Shown: positions 1-8,387 of the stretch, piece after piece
Layout of the letters: the number at the start of each line of letters is the position of its first letter
How positions within the stretch are numbered: position 1 is the stretch's first letter
Origin: an uncultured Roseobacter sp.
Lineage (GTDB): Bacteria > Pseudomonadota > Alphaproteobacteria > Rhodobacterales > Rhodobacteraceae
Length of the DNA: 64,000 bases
Direction of reading: 5' to 3'
Assembly (NCBI RefSeq): GCF_947491795.1
Contig: NZ_CANLKW010000003.1
Span: 372,001-436,000 of the forward strand
Notes under the pieces: generated by a model
Databases searched by the model: none
What the model was told of the DNA's origin: nothing
Seen by the model: only the letters and a program-made list of their open reading frames with translations
Position numbers and translations under genes: made by a program

Positions 1-105
1 AGCGACGCTCAGACCCCGGCCCGCCGCGTCCCGCGCGATGCCGCAGCCATTAATCCCGCCGCCGATGACAAAAACATCGTAAACTGACTTGTCTGCTTCC
101 GACAA
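1..105 (-). CDS. glpD: Glycerol-3-phosphate dehydrogenase, N-terminal fragment (runs off the window)
   Basis: The 35 visible codons begin with a TTG start preceded by a GGGAGGGA ribosome site and contain the FAD-binding Rossmann signature VIGGGINGCGIARDAAGRG, which is characteristic of aerobic glycerol-3-phosphate dehydrogenase (GlpD/GlpA family). The enzyme oxidises sn-glycerol 3-phosphate to dihydroxyacetone phosphate at the inner membrane and passes electrons to quinone. The gene continues past the left edge of the window. It is divergent from a DeoR-type regulator, the usual arrangement for glycerol catabolism genes under GlpR. The identity rests on the N-terminus and this neighbour only. 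Confidence 0.85.
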   Translation of the reverse strand, partial: MSEADKSVYDVFVIGGGINGCGIARDAAGRGLSVA

Positions 106-160
106 AAGTCCCTCCCGGTTCTCCGAAATCACCCTGAAAGGCGTACCTCAGTGAATGTGC

Positions 161-207
161 GTTTTCAAGTTAATATTTTCGCTTTTGTTCGTTTTTGCAT
201 TTTCGAA
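161..207. promoter_or_regulatory. Putative GlpR operator/promoter region between glpD and glpR
   Basis: The 292-base gap between the divergent glpD and regulator genes holds an AT-rich tract with repeated TTTTC-type half-sites at about helical-turn spacing: GTTTTCAA (161-168), ATTTTCGC (175-182), TGTTCGTT (186-193) and ATTTTCGAA (199-207). Repeats of the TTTCG type are known for DeoR/GlpR regulators in proteobacteria. Their place next to glpD suggests repression in the absence of glycerol 3-phosphate. This is a pattern-based call. The rest of the gap (208-397) shows no further obvious element. Confidence 0.45.
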
Positions 208-397
208 CTGGGAAATCCAGCGCCCGATCCACGGCAAAAGCAAACTGAAATCGCAGCGCGTTGAATCCAATAAATAAATTGCTTCTGCCAGGTATCAGCG
301 ATCAGGCCAGAAACAACCCGAAAACCCCGGATCCAGTGTTCACCATTGATAACAGGCACATTGTCGACCACAATTGACGCTGTAGGAGGCAGCATTC

Positions 398-1159
398 ATG
401 TCCCAGACTTTCAGGCACCCCGACATCCTTGATATTGCAAGGCGGGAGGGAAAAGTAACGGTGGAGCAACTGGCCGCTCACTTTGGCGTCACGCTGCAGA
501 CGATCCGTCGGGATCTTACCGAGCTGGCAGAAGCGAACAAACTCGAACGTGTGCATGGTGGCGCGATTTTACCGTCCGGTACTACGAACATCGGGTACGA
601 CGAGCGTCGCAATCTCAATGAGACGGCAAAGCTGTCTATCGCAAAGGCCTGCGCTGAACATATACCAGAGGGGTGTTCGATTTTTCTCAACATCGGCACC
701 AGCACAGAGGCCGTCGCGCGGCAGTTATTGCGGCACCGGGATCTGATGGTCGTCACAAACAATATGAACGTCGCAAACATCCTCGTCGAGAACCCGGACT
801 GCCAGGTGATCGTGACCGGCGGCACAGTAAGACGTGCGGACGGTGGACTGGTCGGAAACATTACCATCGACACGATCCGCCAGTTCAAATTTGATATCGC
901 CGTGATCGGTTGCTCTGCGATGGACACCGATGGCGATCTGCTCGATTTCGACACCCAGGAAGTCGGCGTCAGCCAGACCATTATTTCACAATCGCGCAAA
1001 GCCTTCCTGGTTGCTGACCATTCCAAATTCGCACGAACCGCGCCCGCGCGTATTGCATCAATGCGATCGCTTGCAACCATTTTCACAGACAAGCCATTGC
1101 CCGACGACCTGGCCCGCAGGTGCCGCTCGTGGGATACCGGGGTTTTCGTGGCCGGGTGA
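398..1159 (+). CDS. glpR: DeoR-family transcriptional repressor, GlpR-like
   Basis: This 253-residue protein has the DeoR layout. An N-terminal winged helix-turn-helix covers about residues 7-58 (with VEQLAAHFGVTLQTIRRDL and ERVHGGA), followed by a phosphosugar-sensing ISOCOT-like domain with TNNMNVANIL, VTGGTVRRADGG and FLVADHSKF. A good AGGAGG site precedes the ATG. The length is normal for the family. Its position divergent from glpD makes glycerol-3-phosphate-responsive repression of glp genes the most likely role. The effector is inferred from context, because DeoR paralogues for other sugar phosphates look similar. Confidence 0.85.
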   Translation: MSQTFRHPDILDIARREGKVTVEQLAAHFGVTLQTIRRDLTELAEANKLERVHGGAILPSGTTNIGYDERRNLNETAKLSIAKACAEHIPEGCSIFLNIGTSTEAVARQLLRHRDLMVVTNNMNVANILVENPDCQVIVTGGTVRRADGGLVGNITIDTIRQFKFDIAVIGCSAMDTDGDLLDFDTQEVGVSQTIISQSRKAFLVADHSKFARTAPARIASMRSLATIFTDKPLPDDLARRCRSWDTGVFVAG

Positions 1160-1948
1160 TTACCCGGCGCGGCCCACAGTCGGCGGCACTGCCATCTTTT
1201 CCAGTCCACGCAGCATCTGAATAAACCCCCGCACCTGGTGGTGGGCAGTCGTCCGCCCTTTCTGCGCGCTCGCAAGGTGGGCTTCGCCTGTGACGCCATC
1301 AGGGTTCAGATCGGATGCGACCCAACCATAGGCGACCGGCCCGACCGGCGATATCTCAGACGTTTCTGCCGACGATCGGAAGTCGCGGGCGGCTTCCATG
1401 TCCACTGTTTCGGGGCGGAAGGCCAGCATCAGTGACGTCTCAACATCCCCCCCGTGCAATCCGTGAGCCAGCTCATGTTCTGAATACAGCCCGTCCGGAA
1501 ACCCAAAGGCACCCCATTGACACCGGACGGCCAGCATTCCCGCATCAATCCGCAACCGGCGTACCAGCACAGAGAGCAGATCAGAATTCCCGCCATGACT
1601 GTTCACAAATACGATTTTCCGTATCCCCGTTGCGGCGACGGACAAAGCAATATCTGACCACAGGGCAAGAGCGGTCTCGGCGCTGAGAGTGATAGTGCCA
1701 GCAACAGCCGCATGTTCATCAGATTTTCCAACGGCCTGAACAGGGAGAATACAGATGTCAGGTCCGGTGGTGTTCTGGCGCCGCAGCTCCTCAAGCATCC
1801 CCTCGGCAATCATGCTGTCCGTTCCCGTCGGCAGGTGCGGGCCGTGTTGCTCAATGGCGGCAACTGGCACAATCGCTATCGTGCGCGCAGGGTCAGCTTT
1901 CTGAAAGTCACCGGCACGCATCGCGACCCAGTCCAGCGTTTGCCCCAT
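1160..1948 (-). CDS. Creatininase-family amidohydrolase
   Basis: The protein carries the creatininase (creatinine amidohydrolase) family metal-binding and catalytic motifs: EQHGPHLPTGTD near the N-terminus, FVNSHGGN in the middle and LHGGDVETS further on. The family includes metal-dependent hydrolases of cyclic or linear amides, among them creatininase and the FAPy deformylase ArfB, so the substrate cannot be named here. I chose the ATG at 1948 over an in-frame codon at 2011 because an AAGGA site sits eight bases upstream; this gives 262 residues. The stop abuts that of the convergent glpR-like gene. It follows the kinase/GTPase cluster on the same strand about 100 bases later, and co-transcription is possible but unproven. 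Confidence 0.8.
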   Translation of the reverse strand: MGQTLDWVAMRAGDFQKADPARTIAIVPVAAIEQHGPHLPTGTDSMIAEGMLEELRRQNTTGPDICILPVQAVGKSDEHAAVAGTITLSAETALALWSDIALSVAATGIRKIVFVNSHGGNSDLLSVLVRRLRIDAGMLAVRCQWGAFGFPDGLYSEHELAHGLHGGDVETSLMLAFRPETVDMEAARDFRSSAETSEISPVGPVAYGWVASDLNPDGVTGEAHLASAQKGRTTAHHQVRGFIQMLRGLEKMAVPPTVGRAG

Positions 1949-2045
1949 CACACGTTCCTTTTCTTGCGGGAAAACATCATCGGGACGGTTCCATGTAATG
2001 GGGCGCAGCACAAGTCAGGCTTGTTTTGCCGCGGTGATTGCCTTT

Positions 2046-2786
2046 TCAGCCGGATCTGCAGACCATGGCCTGCAGGTGTTCTTTGTGATCCGGGCCGACG
2101 ATAGCCCAGACTTCTGTTTCCGCGTTTTTGTGATGGACCACAGAAACGTCACCTTCGAGGCCGCCGCTCCACATGACGGTTCCGGGAGTATCCGTGTCCC
2201 AGGTGTGTGTCGCACTCCAGTGCCGGAAAACGGCCAGCCGCCGGGCCGTTTCGAGATCGCCCAGGATCTGCTCTTCTTCACCCTGGCGGCATTTTATTGT
2301 TGAGGTCGCGATATCCGACAACAACAAAAGAATGTCTGTATCGTCTCCTTCAGGCTTGCAGAAAGCTTCCGCCAGTTCGTCGGCAGAAATGCCTTCGGCG
2401 TTTTCAAAATTGGCGCCTTCAGGACGCTCAGCCGTTACGTCAATCGTCAGAGCATCCTTGCACAGAGACCGGATTGTTTCGCACAAAGCCTTGGCATCAT
2501 TCGTTGTTGGCCTGCTGTGCGCCGCTTCCGACGTCAGCTGGTCAGAGGCCTCGATTGCTTCGAAAAGTCTTCTGTTTCCTGCAGAAACTTTGATCCACGC
2601 GCCTGTGTCACTGGTAAACCGCAAATGTCGATGGAGGATAGTTTCCCCGATTTCGCGAACTACAGCTTCCCATGCGCTGCCTGCCTCTCCTTTGAAAATC
2701 CGCCTCCCGGAAGGACCGTTTTCAGATGGGCCGGATGCCAAAAGTGTCAGCGCGGCATTCAATCTGCTGGTGTTATTGCCACTCAT
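2046..2786 (-). CDS. Unrecognised protein at the end of the kinase/GTPase cluster
   Basis: I do not recognise a family for this 246-residue soluble protein. It has no signal peptide or membrane segment. The N-terminal half is helical and acidic. The C-terminal part (about residues 165-240) is rich in Trp, His and beta-type residues, including GTVMWSGGLEGDVSV and AETEVWAIVGPDHKEH, which suggests a small beta-rich fold. Its ATG overlaps the stop of the preceding gene by four bases, so translational coupling is likely and it should belong to the same complex or pathway. It is the last tightly linked gene of the kinase-FHA-PP2C-GTPase set. Confidence 0.7.
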   Translation of the reverse strand: MSGNNTSRLNAALTLLASGPSENGPSGRRIFKGEAGSAWEAVVREIGETILHRHLRFTSDTGAWIKVSAGNRRLFEAIEASDQLTSEAAHSRPTTNDAKALCETIRSLCKDALTIDVTAERPEGANFENAEGISADELAEAFCKPEGDDTDILLLLSDIATSTIKCRQGEEEQILGDLETARRLAVFRHWSATHTWDTDTPGTVMWSGGLEGDVSVVHHKNAETEVWAIVGPDHKEHLQAMVCRSG

Positions 2787-3169
2787 GCATCCACACCTGT
2801 CTCGGTCAAAACTGTGCGGGCCGCATTGACCAGACCATCAATATCACAGCCTTCTTCGCACAGGAAACAAAGCGCTTCCTCGCCCAATACCGGGGAGCGT
2901 ACGTGGCAGGCAGTTTTGTCATGGAAACGTGACACAGCATACCAGGCGCCTGCAACAGTCTGTCCATGACCTCGTGCATTGAAGACGTCAGGCATATCAG
3001 GCGCGAAACATCTTCCTCCATCGCGGCACAGTGCGTCAAAGGTTTCCTGGCCAACGCGTTCGGTCGTGCTGGAAACCAGAACCATCCCTGTAGACAGATC
3101 AGCAAAAACCGCGATTGCACAGCCGGGAAAACGGGCTCGCAGATCATTCAGCCTTGCACTCATCGTCAT
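2783..3169 (-). CDS. Small protein with possible Roadblock/LC7-like fold
   Basis: This protein of about 128 residues contains FPGCAIAVFADLSTGMVLVSS near its start, which resembles the opening strand-turn-strand of Roadblock/LC7 (MglB-like) proteins, where a small domain senses its own oligomer or regulates a GTPase. The rest has two Cys-containing strands (ACHVRSPVLGEEALCFLCEE). Roadblock proteins commonly sit beside GTPases, and three GTPase genes lie directly upstream here. The start is uncertain: TTG 3181, GTG 3178 and ATG 3169 are all in frame, and I favour the ATG at 3169 behind GGTGA. The fold assignment is tentative; the gene itself is well supported by coupling to the next gene. Confidence 0.6.
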   Translation of the reverse strand: MTMSARLNDLRARFPGCAIAVFADLSTGMVLVSSTTERVGQETFDALCRDGGRCFAPDMPDVFNARGHGQTVAGAWYAVSRFHDKTACHVRSPVLGEEALCFLCEEGCDIDGLVNAARTVLTETGVDA

Positions 3170-3259
3170 TTTTTTCACCAATGTATGACGGTTTCACCGG
3201 TCCGGTTTTCGGAACACAGCTATCAGTATCCATCGATGATGCAATTTTGGTTAACGGAC

Positions 3260-4186
3260 TCAGGAGAATTTGGGCGCGAATGACACTTCGTCATCTTCGT
3301 CCGGGTCAGGTCGGGCGGGCCGGACAACTCGCTGGCCAGAAGTTACGGGTCTTCGAGGTGTCACGGAGCCTTCAGCGGCAGTATAGAGGAGTTCCGGCTC
3401 ACCAACTTCAGGATCGGCTTCGTACGATGCGAGACCTACGGGTAATGGCTGGTCGTCTGGCAACTCCCCGCGCGCGGCAATTTCTTCTCTCAAAGACCCG
3501 ACAATCTCGAGAAACCGCGCGACAAACTGATCTGCACCACTTTCTTCCCAAAGGGTTTCATCGTCTCCGCTGTCGCGCGCCTGCAACAATGAGATCATCA
3601 GCGTATCAGCGAAAACATCCTGAGTTTCAGCCGTTACCCGTCGCAATACCCGGGCTTTGTCGCGCTGGGTGGCCAACATGTCTCCACGCGTCAGCAACAG
3701 CAGCGAGCGCGCGTGCAATTCTTCCGGCAGTGATTTCCATACTGCGGCCTCACTCTGGCGCCAGGCCTGTGTCGCAGGACTGCACCACACAACTCCATCC
3801 GCCAGCGGCAATACGCGCTCCCAGACATCAGACGACATGTTCGGGTCAGATATTCCGGGAAGGTCAAGAATATCGCAGTGTTTCAGGATTTCCTCACGAC
3901 AACAGACACGGATATATGCGGTGCCTTCACTGGGTATCGATCCCGGGTTTTTCAGGTCGCATTCTTTTTCCGTACCGTCCAGGCCAACAAGCACCGGTTC
4001 ACTGTCGCCCCACGTCACCCAGACCGGTGGAAGCTGGGTTGCGATGACCTGCTCCGGCAGGTGATTTGTCCCGATCATCAGATTTGCCAGCGTGCTTTTG
4101 CCCGCGCTGAATTCCCCCATCAGGGCAATTCTGGGCAATCGAAAGCCTGTTTTATCTGCGGCGGAAAATTTCGGAGAACCGGTCAT
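3260..4186 (-). CDS. Dynamin-type P-loop GTPase with acidic, Pro-rich tail
   Basis: The 308-residue protein has a GTPase core. The Walker A/G1 motif GEFSAGKS lies at about residues 24-31, a switch-I Thr region follows near VIATQLPPVWVT, and the G3 motif DLPG is at 108-111 (DILDLPGISDP). The G4 position reads LLTRGD instead of N/TKxD, so guanine specificity may be altered. GEFSAGKST is typical of bacterial dynamin-like and YfjP-like GTPases. The tail after about residue 235 is low-complexity, acidic and basic by turns, probably disordered. Its ATG overlaps the stop of the larger dynamin-like gene by four bases, so the two are translationally coupled and could act as a pair, as bacterial dynamin-like proteins often do. 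Confidence 0.82.
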   Translation of the reverse strand: MTGSPKFSAADKTGFRLPRIALMGEFSAGKSTLANLMIGTNHLPEQVIATQLPPVWVTWGDSEPVLVGLDGTEKECDLKNPGSIPSEGTAYIRVCCREEILKHCDILDLPGISDPNMSSDVWERVLPLADGVVWCSPATQAWRQSEAAVWKSLPEELHARSLLLLTRGDMLATQRDKARVLRRVTAETQDVFADTLMISLLQARDSGDDETLWEESGADQFVARFLEIVGSLREEIAARGELPDDQPLPVGLASYEADPEVGEPELLYTAAEGSVTPRRPVTSGQRVVRPARPDPDEDDEVSFAPKFS

Positions 4187-6255
4187 TCTGCCACCAGCCC
4201 CCTGAGGGTTTCAATCGCAGTCTTCATCTGCAACTGCCGTTCACGTGGTGCACTGTTTTCTACAAACTCGGCGAGTTTCCCGGCCCCCTTCTGATACATC
4301 TTTTCCATAGTTTCAAACACGGACAATTGCTCGTTAACAAAAGTCTCAAATTCCGCGCAGGCTGTCTGACGCACGCTTTCAGCAAGGTCGTCGCGCAATT
4401 CTTCAACAAAAGGATCCGTTTCTGCCCGTATCAACTCGACGAAACCGGAAGCGTAGGCCTTGTATCCTTTGCGCTGGACCCACCAGCGCTTCCACCAGCT
4501 GCCCTGAAGATCCAGCGCAATGGTGCGCCCCAATGAAACCGGGGGCGGCACCTGCGGCGCTGCCGGCAGTGTTATCGGGATATCTTCAGAGCCGAGGCCG
4601 AATGCCTGGTGGTAGACACCGGCGATCTCCTCTGCCGCTTTGCCTGCCGCTTTGTCGAAAGCAGCCGTGCTTTTGCGCGCCAGAACTTTATGCGAAGCGC
4701 TCAGCAGTACCCGCAATCCGGCCGGATCATATGTCCATGGGCTCTGTTCGCCGAACTTTTCCAGGTGAACGGTCAACGACGCTGTTGCGCGCTCCAGAAA
4801 GCTTTCCTGCACTCTGTTCATGCGTTCAGAAAAGCTTTCGATGATTTCGTCGAATGCTTTGTCGAGATCACGGGCTGCAGATTCTGCGATTTTGTGCATT
4901 TTTACCCTGGCGTCATCAACAGACAGGCTGCCCTTGTTCCTCTTCGCCGGATCAGCATCCAAAAGGCTGTTTGCAGCAGTAAGGCCATTGGCCAGGTTCA
5001 GTCCGCTGGTCGCCGCCCGGTGCAGCATGGCCGCGCCAACTCCCTGTTGAATCCGTTCCGCAACTGCTTTCTGAAGCTCCGGAAGTCCGGAGAACGCCCA
5101 TGCAGCCTCAAGCGGATCATCCATCGACAGGTCTTCAGCCCCGGCAGGTGGGTTTTCGTGTGAAATTCGCGTGTCCAATGCACGCTTGCTGGCCGGCGGA
5201 AGCGAACCGAGATCTCCATCGAGAGCTGCACAGGCCCAGAGTGCGCTGCCGAAAATGACCTGCGCATCTGTGGGGCCATTGTGCGCTTCCAATGTGTCGG
5301 CAATTGACTTTGATATCTGATTTATCTGCGCGGGCGGATCGGCCAGTTCATCTGTGCGGTTTACAAAAATCAGAACATCACGCGATTTCACATGCGCAAT
5401 CAGTCTGATCAGTGCAAGGTCGGTTGAAGAGAGCGCCTGATGTGCCGACAGCACAACGACACAAAGCCTGCTGTCGCGTATGGCCCGGATTGTAATCTGC
5501 TCGCGCATGAGAAACGTGTCGTTCACGCCTGGTGTGTCGCGGATACAGATTGGCATTGGCAGGGCACCGCGCTGCAATGAGATATCCGCAGACTTTGTGA
5601 TATCCGCAAAACGACCCTGTTCATCACCGCCGGGACCGTCAGGATCTTCGTAGTCGTCACCCAGGCACACGTACCGTTCCACAAGTTCCTTGTCGAAATA
5701 GCCGTAATCATGCTCCTGACCGAGAAGCATCTCAAATTTCCGCCCCAGGCGTGCTTTGGACTTCTCGCGCATGCGCGAGACCTGCTCTTTGATCTGTTCC
5801 AGTTCCTCGTCCGCACCTGCGCGGCTCGCAAGTTCGCCAATGCGCCCTCCACCGCACACCAGCTTTTCCCACTCGTCCTCGTCAAAAAACCGGAAGATCG
5901 CGGTGTTTTTAAAATCCGGCTTTTCGGGATGCATATGCAAAGACGTTACGACGGACGTCCATGGGTTCACATCAGCAGGCAAAAGATCGTTGTGACCAGC
6001 AAATGCGTTCACAAGAGTAGTTTTACCAGATTTTATTTGCCCGATCATCGTAACGCTGGGTTCAAATGCATCAATCTGGCGGACTACCCGTGCCGCGCGG
6101 CGGGCGGCATTTTCGTCGGCGCAGGTCTCAATCACTTTGAGCGCATCACGCAACCGTTCTGTATCCTCGGCCAGAAGATGCAGATCAGACAGCCCGGCGG
6201 AGAGCAGTCGGGCGACTGCAAAATCCGTCCGGTCAGTGATGTTCATAACGTTCAT
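4183..6255 (-). CDS. Large dynamin-like GTPase
   Basis: With the start at 6255 the protein has 690 residues. A canonical GTPase head carries G1 GQIKSGKT (about 72-79), switch-I Thr in NPWTSVVT, G3 DTPG (240-243) and G4 NRTD (299-302). Long helical regions with many Glu, Lys and Ala follow, as in dynamin stalks. A Trp/Arg-rich stretch near 586-601 (GSWWKRWWVQRKGYKAY) could insert into a membrane like a dynamin paddle; this is inference. I prefer the internal ATG because AGGAGG lies six bases before it, whereas the upstream ATG at 6333 lacks a comparable site. It is the best-preserved GTPase of the cluster and overlaps the next GTPase gene. Confidence 0.87.
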   Translation of the reverse strand: MNVMNITDRTDFAVARLLSAGLSDLHLLAEDTERLRDALKVIETCADENAARRAARVVRQIDAFEPSVTMIGQIKSGKTTLVNAFAGHNDLLPADVNPWTSVVTSLHMHPEKPDFKNTAIFRFFDEDEWEKLVCGGGRIGELASRAGADEELEQIKEQVSRMREKSKARLGRKFEMLLGQEHDYGYFDKELVERYVCLGDDYEDPDGPGGDEQGRFADITKSADISLQRGALPMPICIRDTPGVNDTFLMREQITIRAIRDSRLCVVVLSAHQALSSTDLALIRLIAHVKSRDVLIFVNRTDELADPPAQINQISKSIADTLEAHNGPTDAQVIFGSALWACAALDGDLGSLPPASKRALDTRISHENPPAGAEDLSMDDPLEAAWAFSGLPELQKAVAERIQQGVGAAMLHRAATSGLNLANGLTAANSLLDADPAKRNKGSLSVDDARVKMHKIAESAARDLDKAFDEIIESFSERMNRVQESFLERATASLTVHLEKFGEQSPWTYDPAGLRVLLSASHKVLARKSTAAFDKAAGKAAEEIAGVYHQAFGLGSEDIPITLPAAPQVPPPVSLGRTIALDLQGSWWKRWWVQRKGYKAYASGFVELIRAETDPFVEELRDDLAESVRQTACAEFETFVNEQLSVFETMEKMYQKGAGKLAEFVENSAPRERQLQMKTAIETLRGLVAE

Positions 6256-6418
6256 GCCAGCCCTCCTGGCCAGCGGGACCGGCCAGAATACGGCGTCGTG
6301 ACCGTGATCAGCCTCCGTATTCTGCGCATTCATGCCCCCGGGGTAAAAACCTGCTCACGCCCAAAATGCAGTCAAAAAGTGCATACTTTGTGACTTTTGG
6401 CTGGCCAGAGTGTTAAGT

Positions 6419-7552
6419 TTACCGAGGATTTGAAACAAAATTTTCAAGTTGGAGGTCGCGAGACAGCTGTACAACAATGGATACTGCGTCTGCGGCGGAA
6501 CGTGTGTCGTTCTCCAGGCCCATCAGCACAAGCCTGTCACTTGCGTCAATAAGCTCATCTTCCCAGTCGCGAAGCCCGGTGCAGTCGGTATCATTTTCTG
6601 ACACTGCATCGCTCAATGCTTCGGACAAGCTGTTACAGATATCGAAAACTCTGTCCGTTTCCTCATCACCTGCGGAACCGATTGTGACAAGCTGCTCTGC
6701 GTGTTCCGAAATGAGCGCGCGTACTTTTTCAAGTCCGGGACCCCAGTATCTGGTCGGGTTTTCACTGGTTTCTTTTTGCGGGAAGGCTTCGACGCTGTGG
6801 CGTTCGAGAAACAGGAGGGCGCTGTCCAAGTCAGCACGACGTCCAGACGCGGCAATACGCCGGACCGTTTCGCAAAGAGCCGTCATTCCACTTGCGGAAC
6901 GCTGGGCAGCATCCGGCGTTCCACCGCTGCTCAGAACGGCCTCGACCGATTTTGCAGATGTCGGGAACATGCTGTGAAATTCTTCTGAGACGATGTACTG
7001 CAGCGCGTCAATTCGTTCTTTCAGTTGGCCCGCGTCCATCAGTTCGTCTGCTTTTGTCAGCACCAGAAAACTGTGGTCTTTCAGATGATCAGGCGCTTCT
7101 GCCCAGATTTCAGCTTCGTTGGCCGCAAACGACTGACTGCACCACAGCACAATATCGGCCAGTTCGAACGCGTCCTGAGTCGCTTTACTGAACGCCGCTG
7201 GCTCGGTGGGCAGATGTATATCGATCAGGCAGATGTCCTGCAGGAATTCAGCATCAATGCATATCGGCGGTCCTGCTTCCGGAACAAAGTCAATGCCCGG
7301 GTTCGCGCCTGCACGCACGTAAACAAAGGTCGTTTCCTCTGGTTCATGGGCAGGTACTTCCTCGTTGATCAAAGCCTTGCACAGGGTGGATTTACCACTG
7401 CCGCCGCTACCCAGTACCACAACTCTCACGCCGGTTTTGAGACGGCTGTACAAGTCAAGGGCATGCGCCCGGTTCACCGCGCTGAGGGAAGACGCCGAGG
7501 TGGCAGCATTCAGTCTTTTCAGCGTGCGTTCAAACTCTTCACTATCCGGCAC
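6419..7552 (-). CDS. P-loop GTPase with degenerate switch motifs
   Basis: The 377-residue protein has a clear Walker A motif GSGGSGKS (about 48-55) and a G4-like TKAD (166-169). The G3 site reads DIHLP rather than DxxG. It may therefore bind nucleotide but hydrolyse it poorly, or serve as a regulatory partner of the larger dynamin-like protein. The remainder is helical, with no membrane segment visible. I chose the GTG at 7552 because GGGGAAGG lies eight bases before it, and it overlaps the end of the PP2C gene by 11 bases. The longer reading frame back to 7666 would run entirely inside PP2C coding sequence. Confidence 0.78.
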   Translation of the reverse strand: MPDSEEFERTLKRLNAATSASSLSAVNRAHALDLYSRLKTGVRVVVLGSGGSGKSTLCKALINEEVPAHEPEETTFVYVRAGANPGIDFVPEAGPPICIDAEFLQDICLIDIHLPTEPAAFSKATQDAFELADIVLWCSQSFAANEAEIWAEAPDHLKDHSFLVLTKADELMDAGQLKERIDALQYIVSEEFHSMFPTSAKSVEAVLSSGGTPDAAQRSASGMTALCETVRRIAASGRRADLDSALLFLERHSVEAFPQKETSENPTRYWGPGLEKVRALISEHAEQLVTIGSAGDEETDRVFDICNSLSEALSDAVSENDTDCTGLRDWEDELIDASDRLVLMGLENDTRSAADAVSIVVQLSRDLQLENFVSNPR

Positions 7553-8387
7553 GGCGTATGCCTTCCCCCTGCACTCCGGAGTGGCCGGTCGCACCGATAC
7601 TGGCGGCTTCCTGCAGTTTAACCAAAGAGAACGAAACGTTATCGAGCTCGGGGTCTTCCAGTGCAATGACCCGGTCCATCAGGTGATCTGCAATCGCTGC
7701 ACTGCTGTCGTGGCTGTGTTCTGTCAGCACAGTTGTGATTTCTTCGTCTGTCAGGAACTGCAGACCGTCGCTGGCCACAATCAGAATATCGCCTTGTGCC
7801 AGAGAAAATGGGGCGTCCGGGCAATCCACATGGGGTACACTTTCTCCGAACAGGACGGATGTCAGAATATTGCGGTCCGGATGATGGCGCGCCTCTTCCG
7901 CACCCATCAGACCATTGCGCACCATGAAATCGATCTGTGGCGCCATCGAGTGATCCTCGTTCAGCTGCCTGAGCGCTCCGTCACGAAACAGAAACAGCGG
8001 CGAGTCGCCTATGGATATCCAGTAAAGATGCTGGTTGAGAATGACAGTGGCAACAAGCGTTGCACCCATCCCGTGCGTTTCGGGATGCGCCTGGACATGC
8101 GCGCGCAGGCCAGCGTTGGCAGCCATTGCCGCTTCGGTCAGGCGGGTTTTGATCTGCTTTTCAAAACCCTCGCGGTCACCGCATTGAAACATCAGTTCAC
8201 TGAAGACCTCTGTCACGACGATCTTGCTCGCAATGTCGCCCGCCGCGTGACCACCCATGCCGTCTGCCAGCACTGTAAGACCGATGTCAGAGCCTCGGGA
8301 GTAATCCGCAATAACGGCGTCCTCCTGGTAACTCCGGCCGCCCTTGCTCAGCGCCGACGCCGCATCAAAGTCAAAACGATGCGGCAT
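7542..8387 (-). CDS. PP2C-family Ser/Thr protein phosphatase
   Basis: The protein (281 residues from the ATG at 8387, which has GGAAG six bases upstream) shows PPM/PP2C metal-binding motifs: RSYQEDA near the N-terminus, the hallmark DGMGGHAAGD, IVASDGLQFLTDEE in the C-terminal half and DNVSFSLV at the end. It should be a cytoplasmic Mn/Mg-dependent phosphatase that removes phosphate from Ser/Thr. Gene order points to it reversing phosphorylation by the kinase at 9666-11171, with the FHA protein as the reader. Its start overlaps the FHA gene by 17 bases and its end overlaps the following GTPase gene, so these are expressed together. Confidence 0.92.
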   Translation of the reverse strand: MPHRFDFDAASALSKGGRSYQEDAVIADYSRGSDIGLTVLADGMGGHAAGDIASKIVVTEVFSELMFQCGDREGFEKQIKTRLTEAAMAANAGLRAHVQAHPETHGMGATLVATVILNQHLYWISIGDSPLFLFRDGALRQLNEDHSMAPQIDFMVRNGLMGAEEARHHPDRNILTSVLFGESVPHVDCPDAPFSLAQGDILIVASDGLQFLTDEEITTVLTEHSHDSSAAIADHLMDRVIALEDPELDNVSFSLVKLQEAASIGATGHSGVQGEGIRRAG

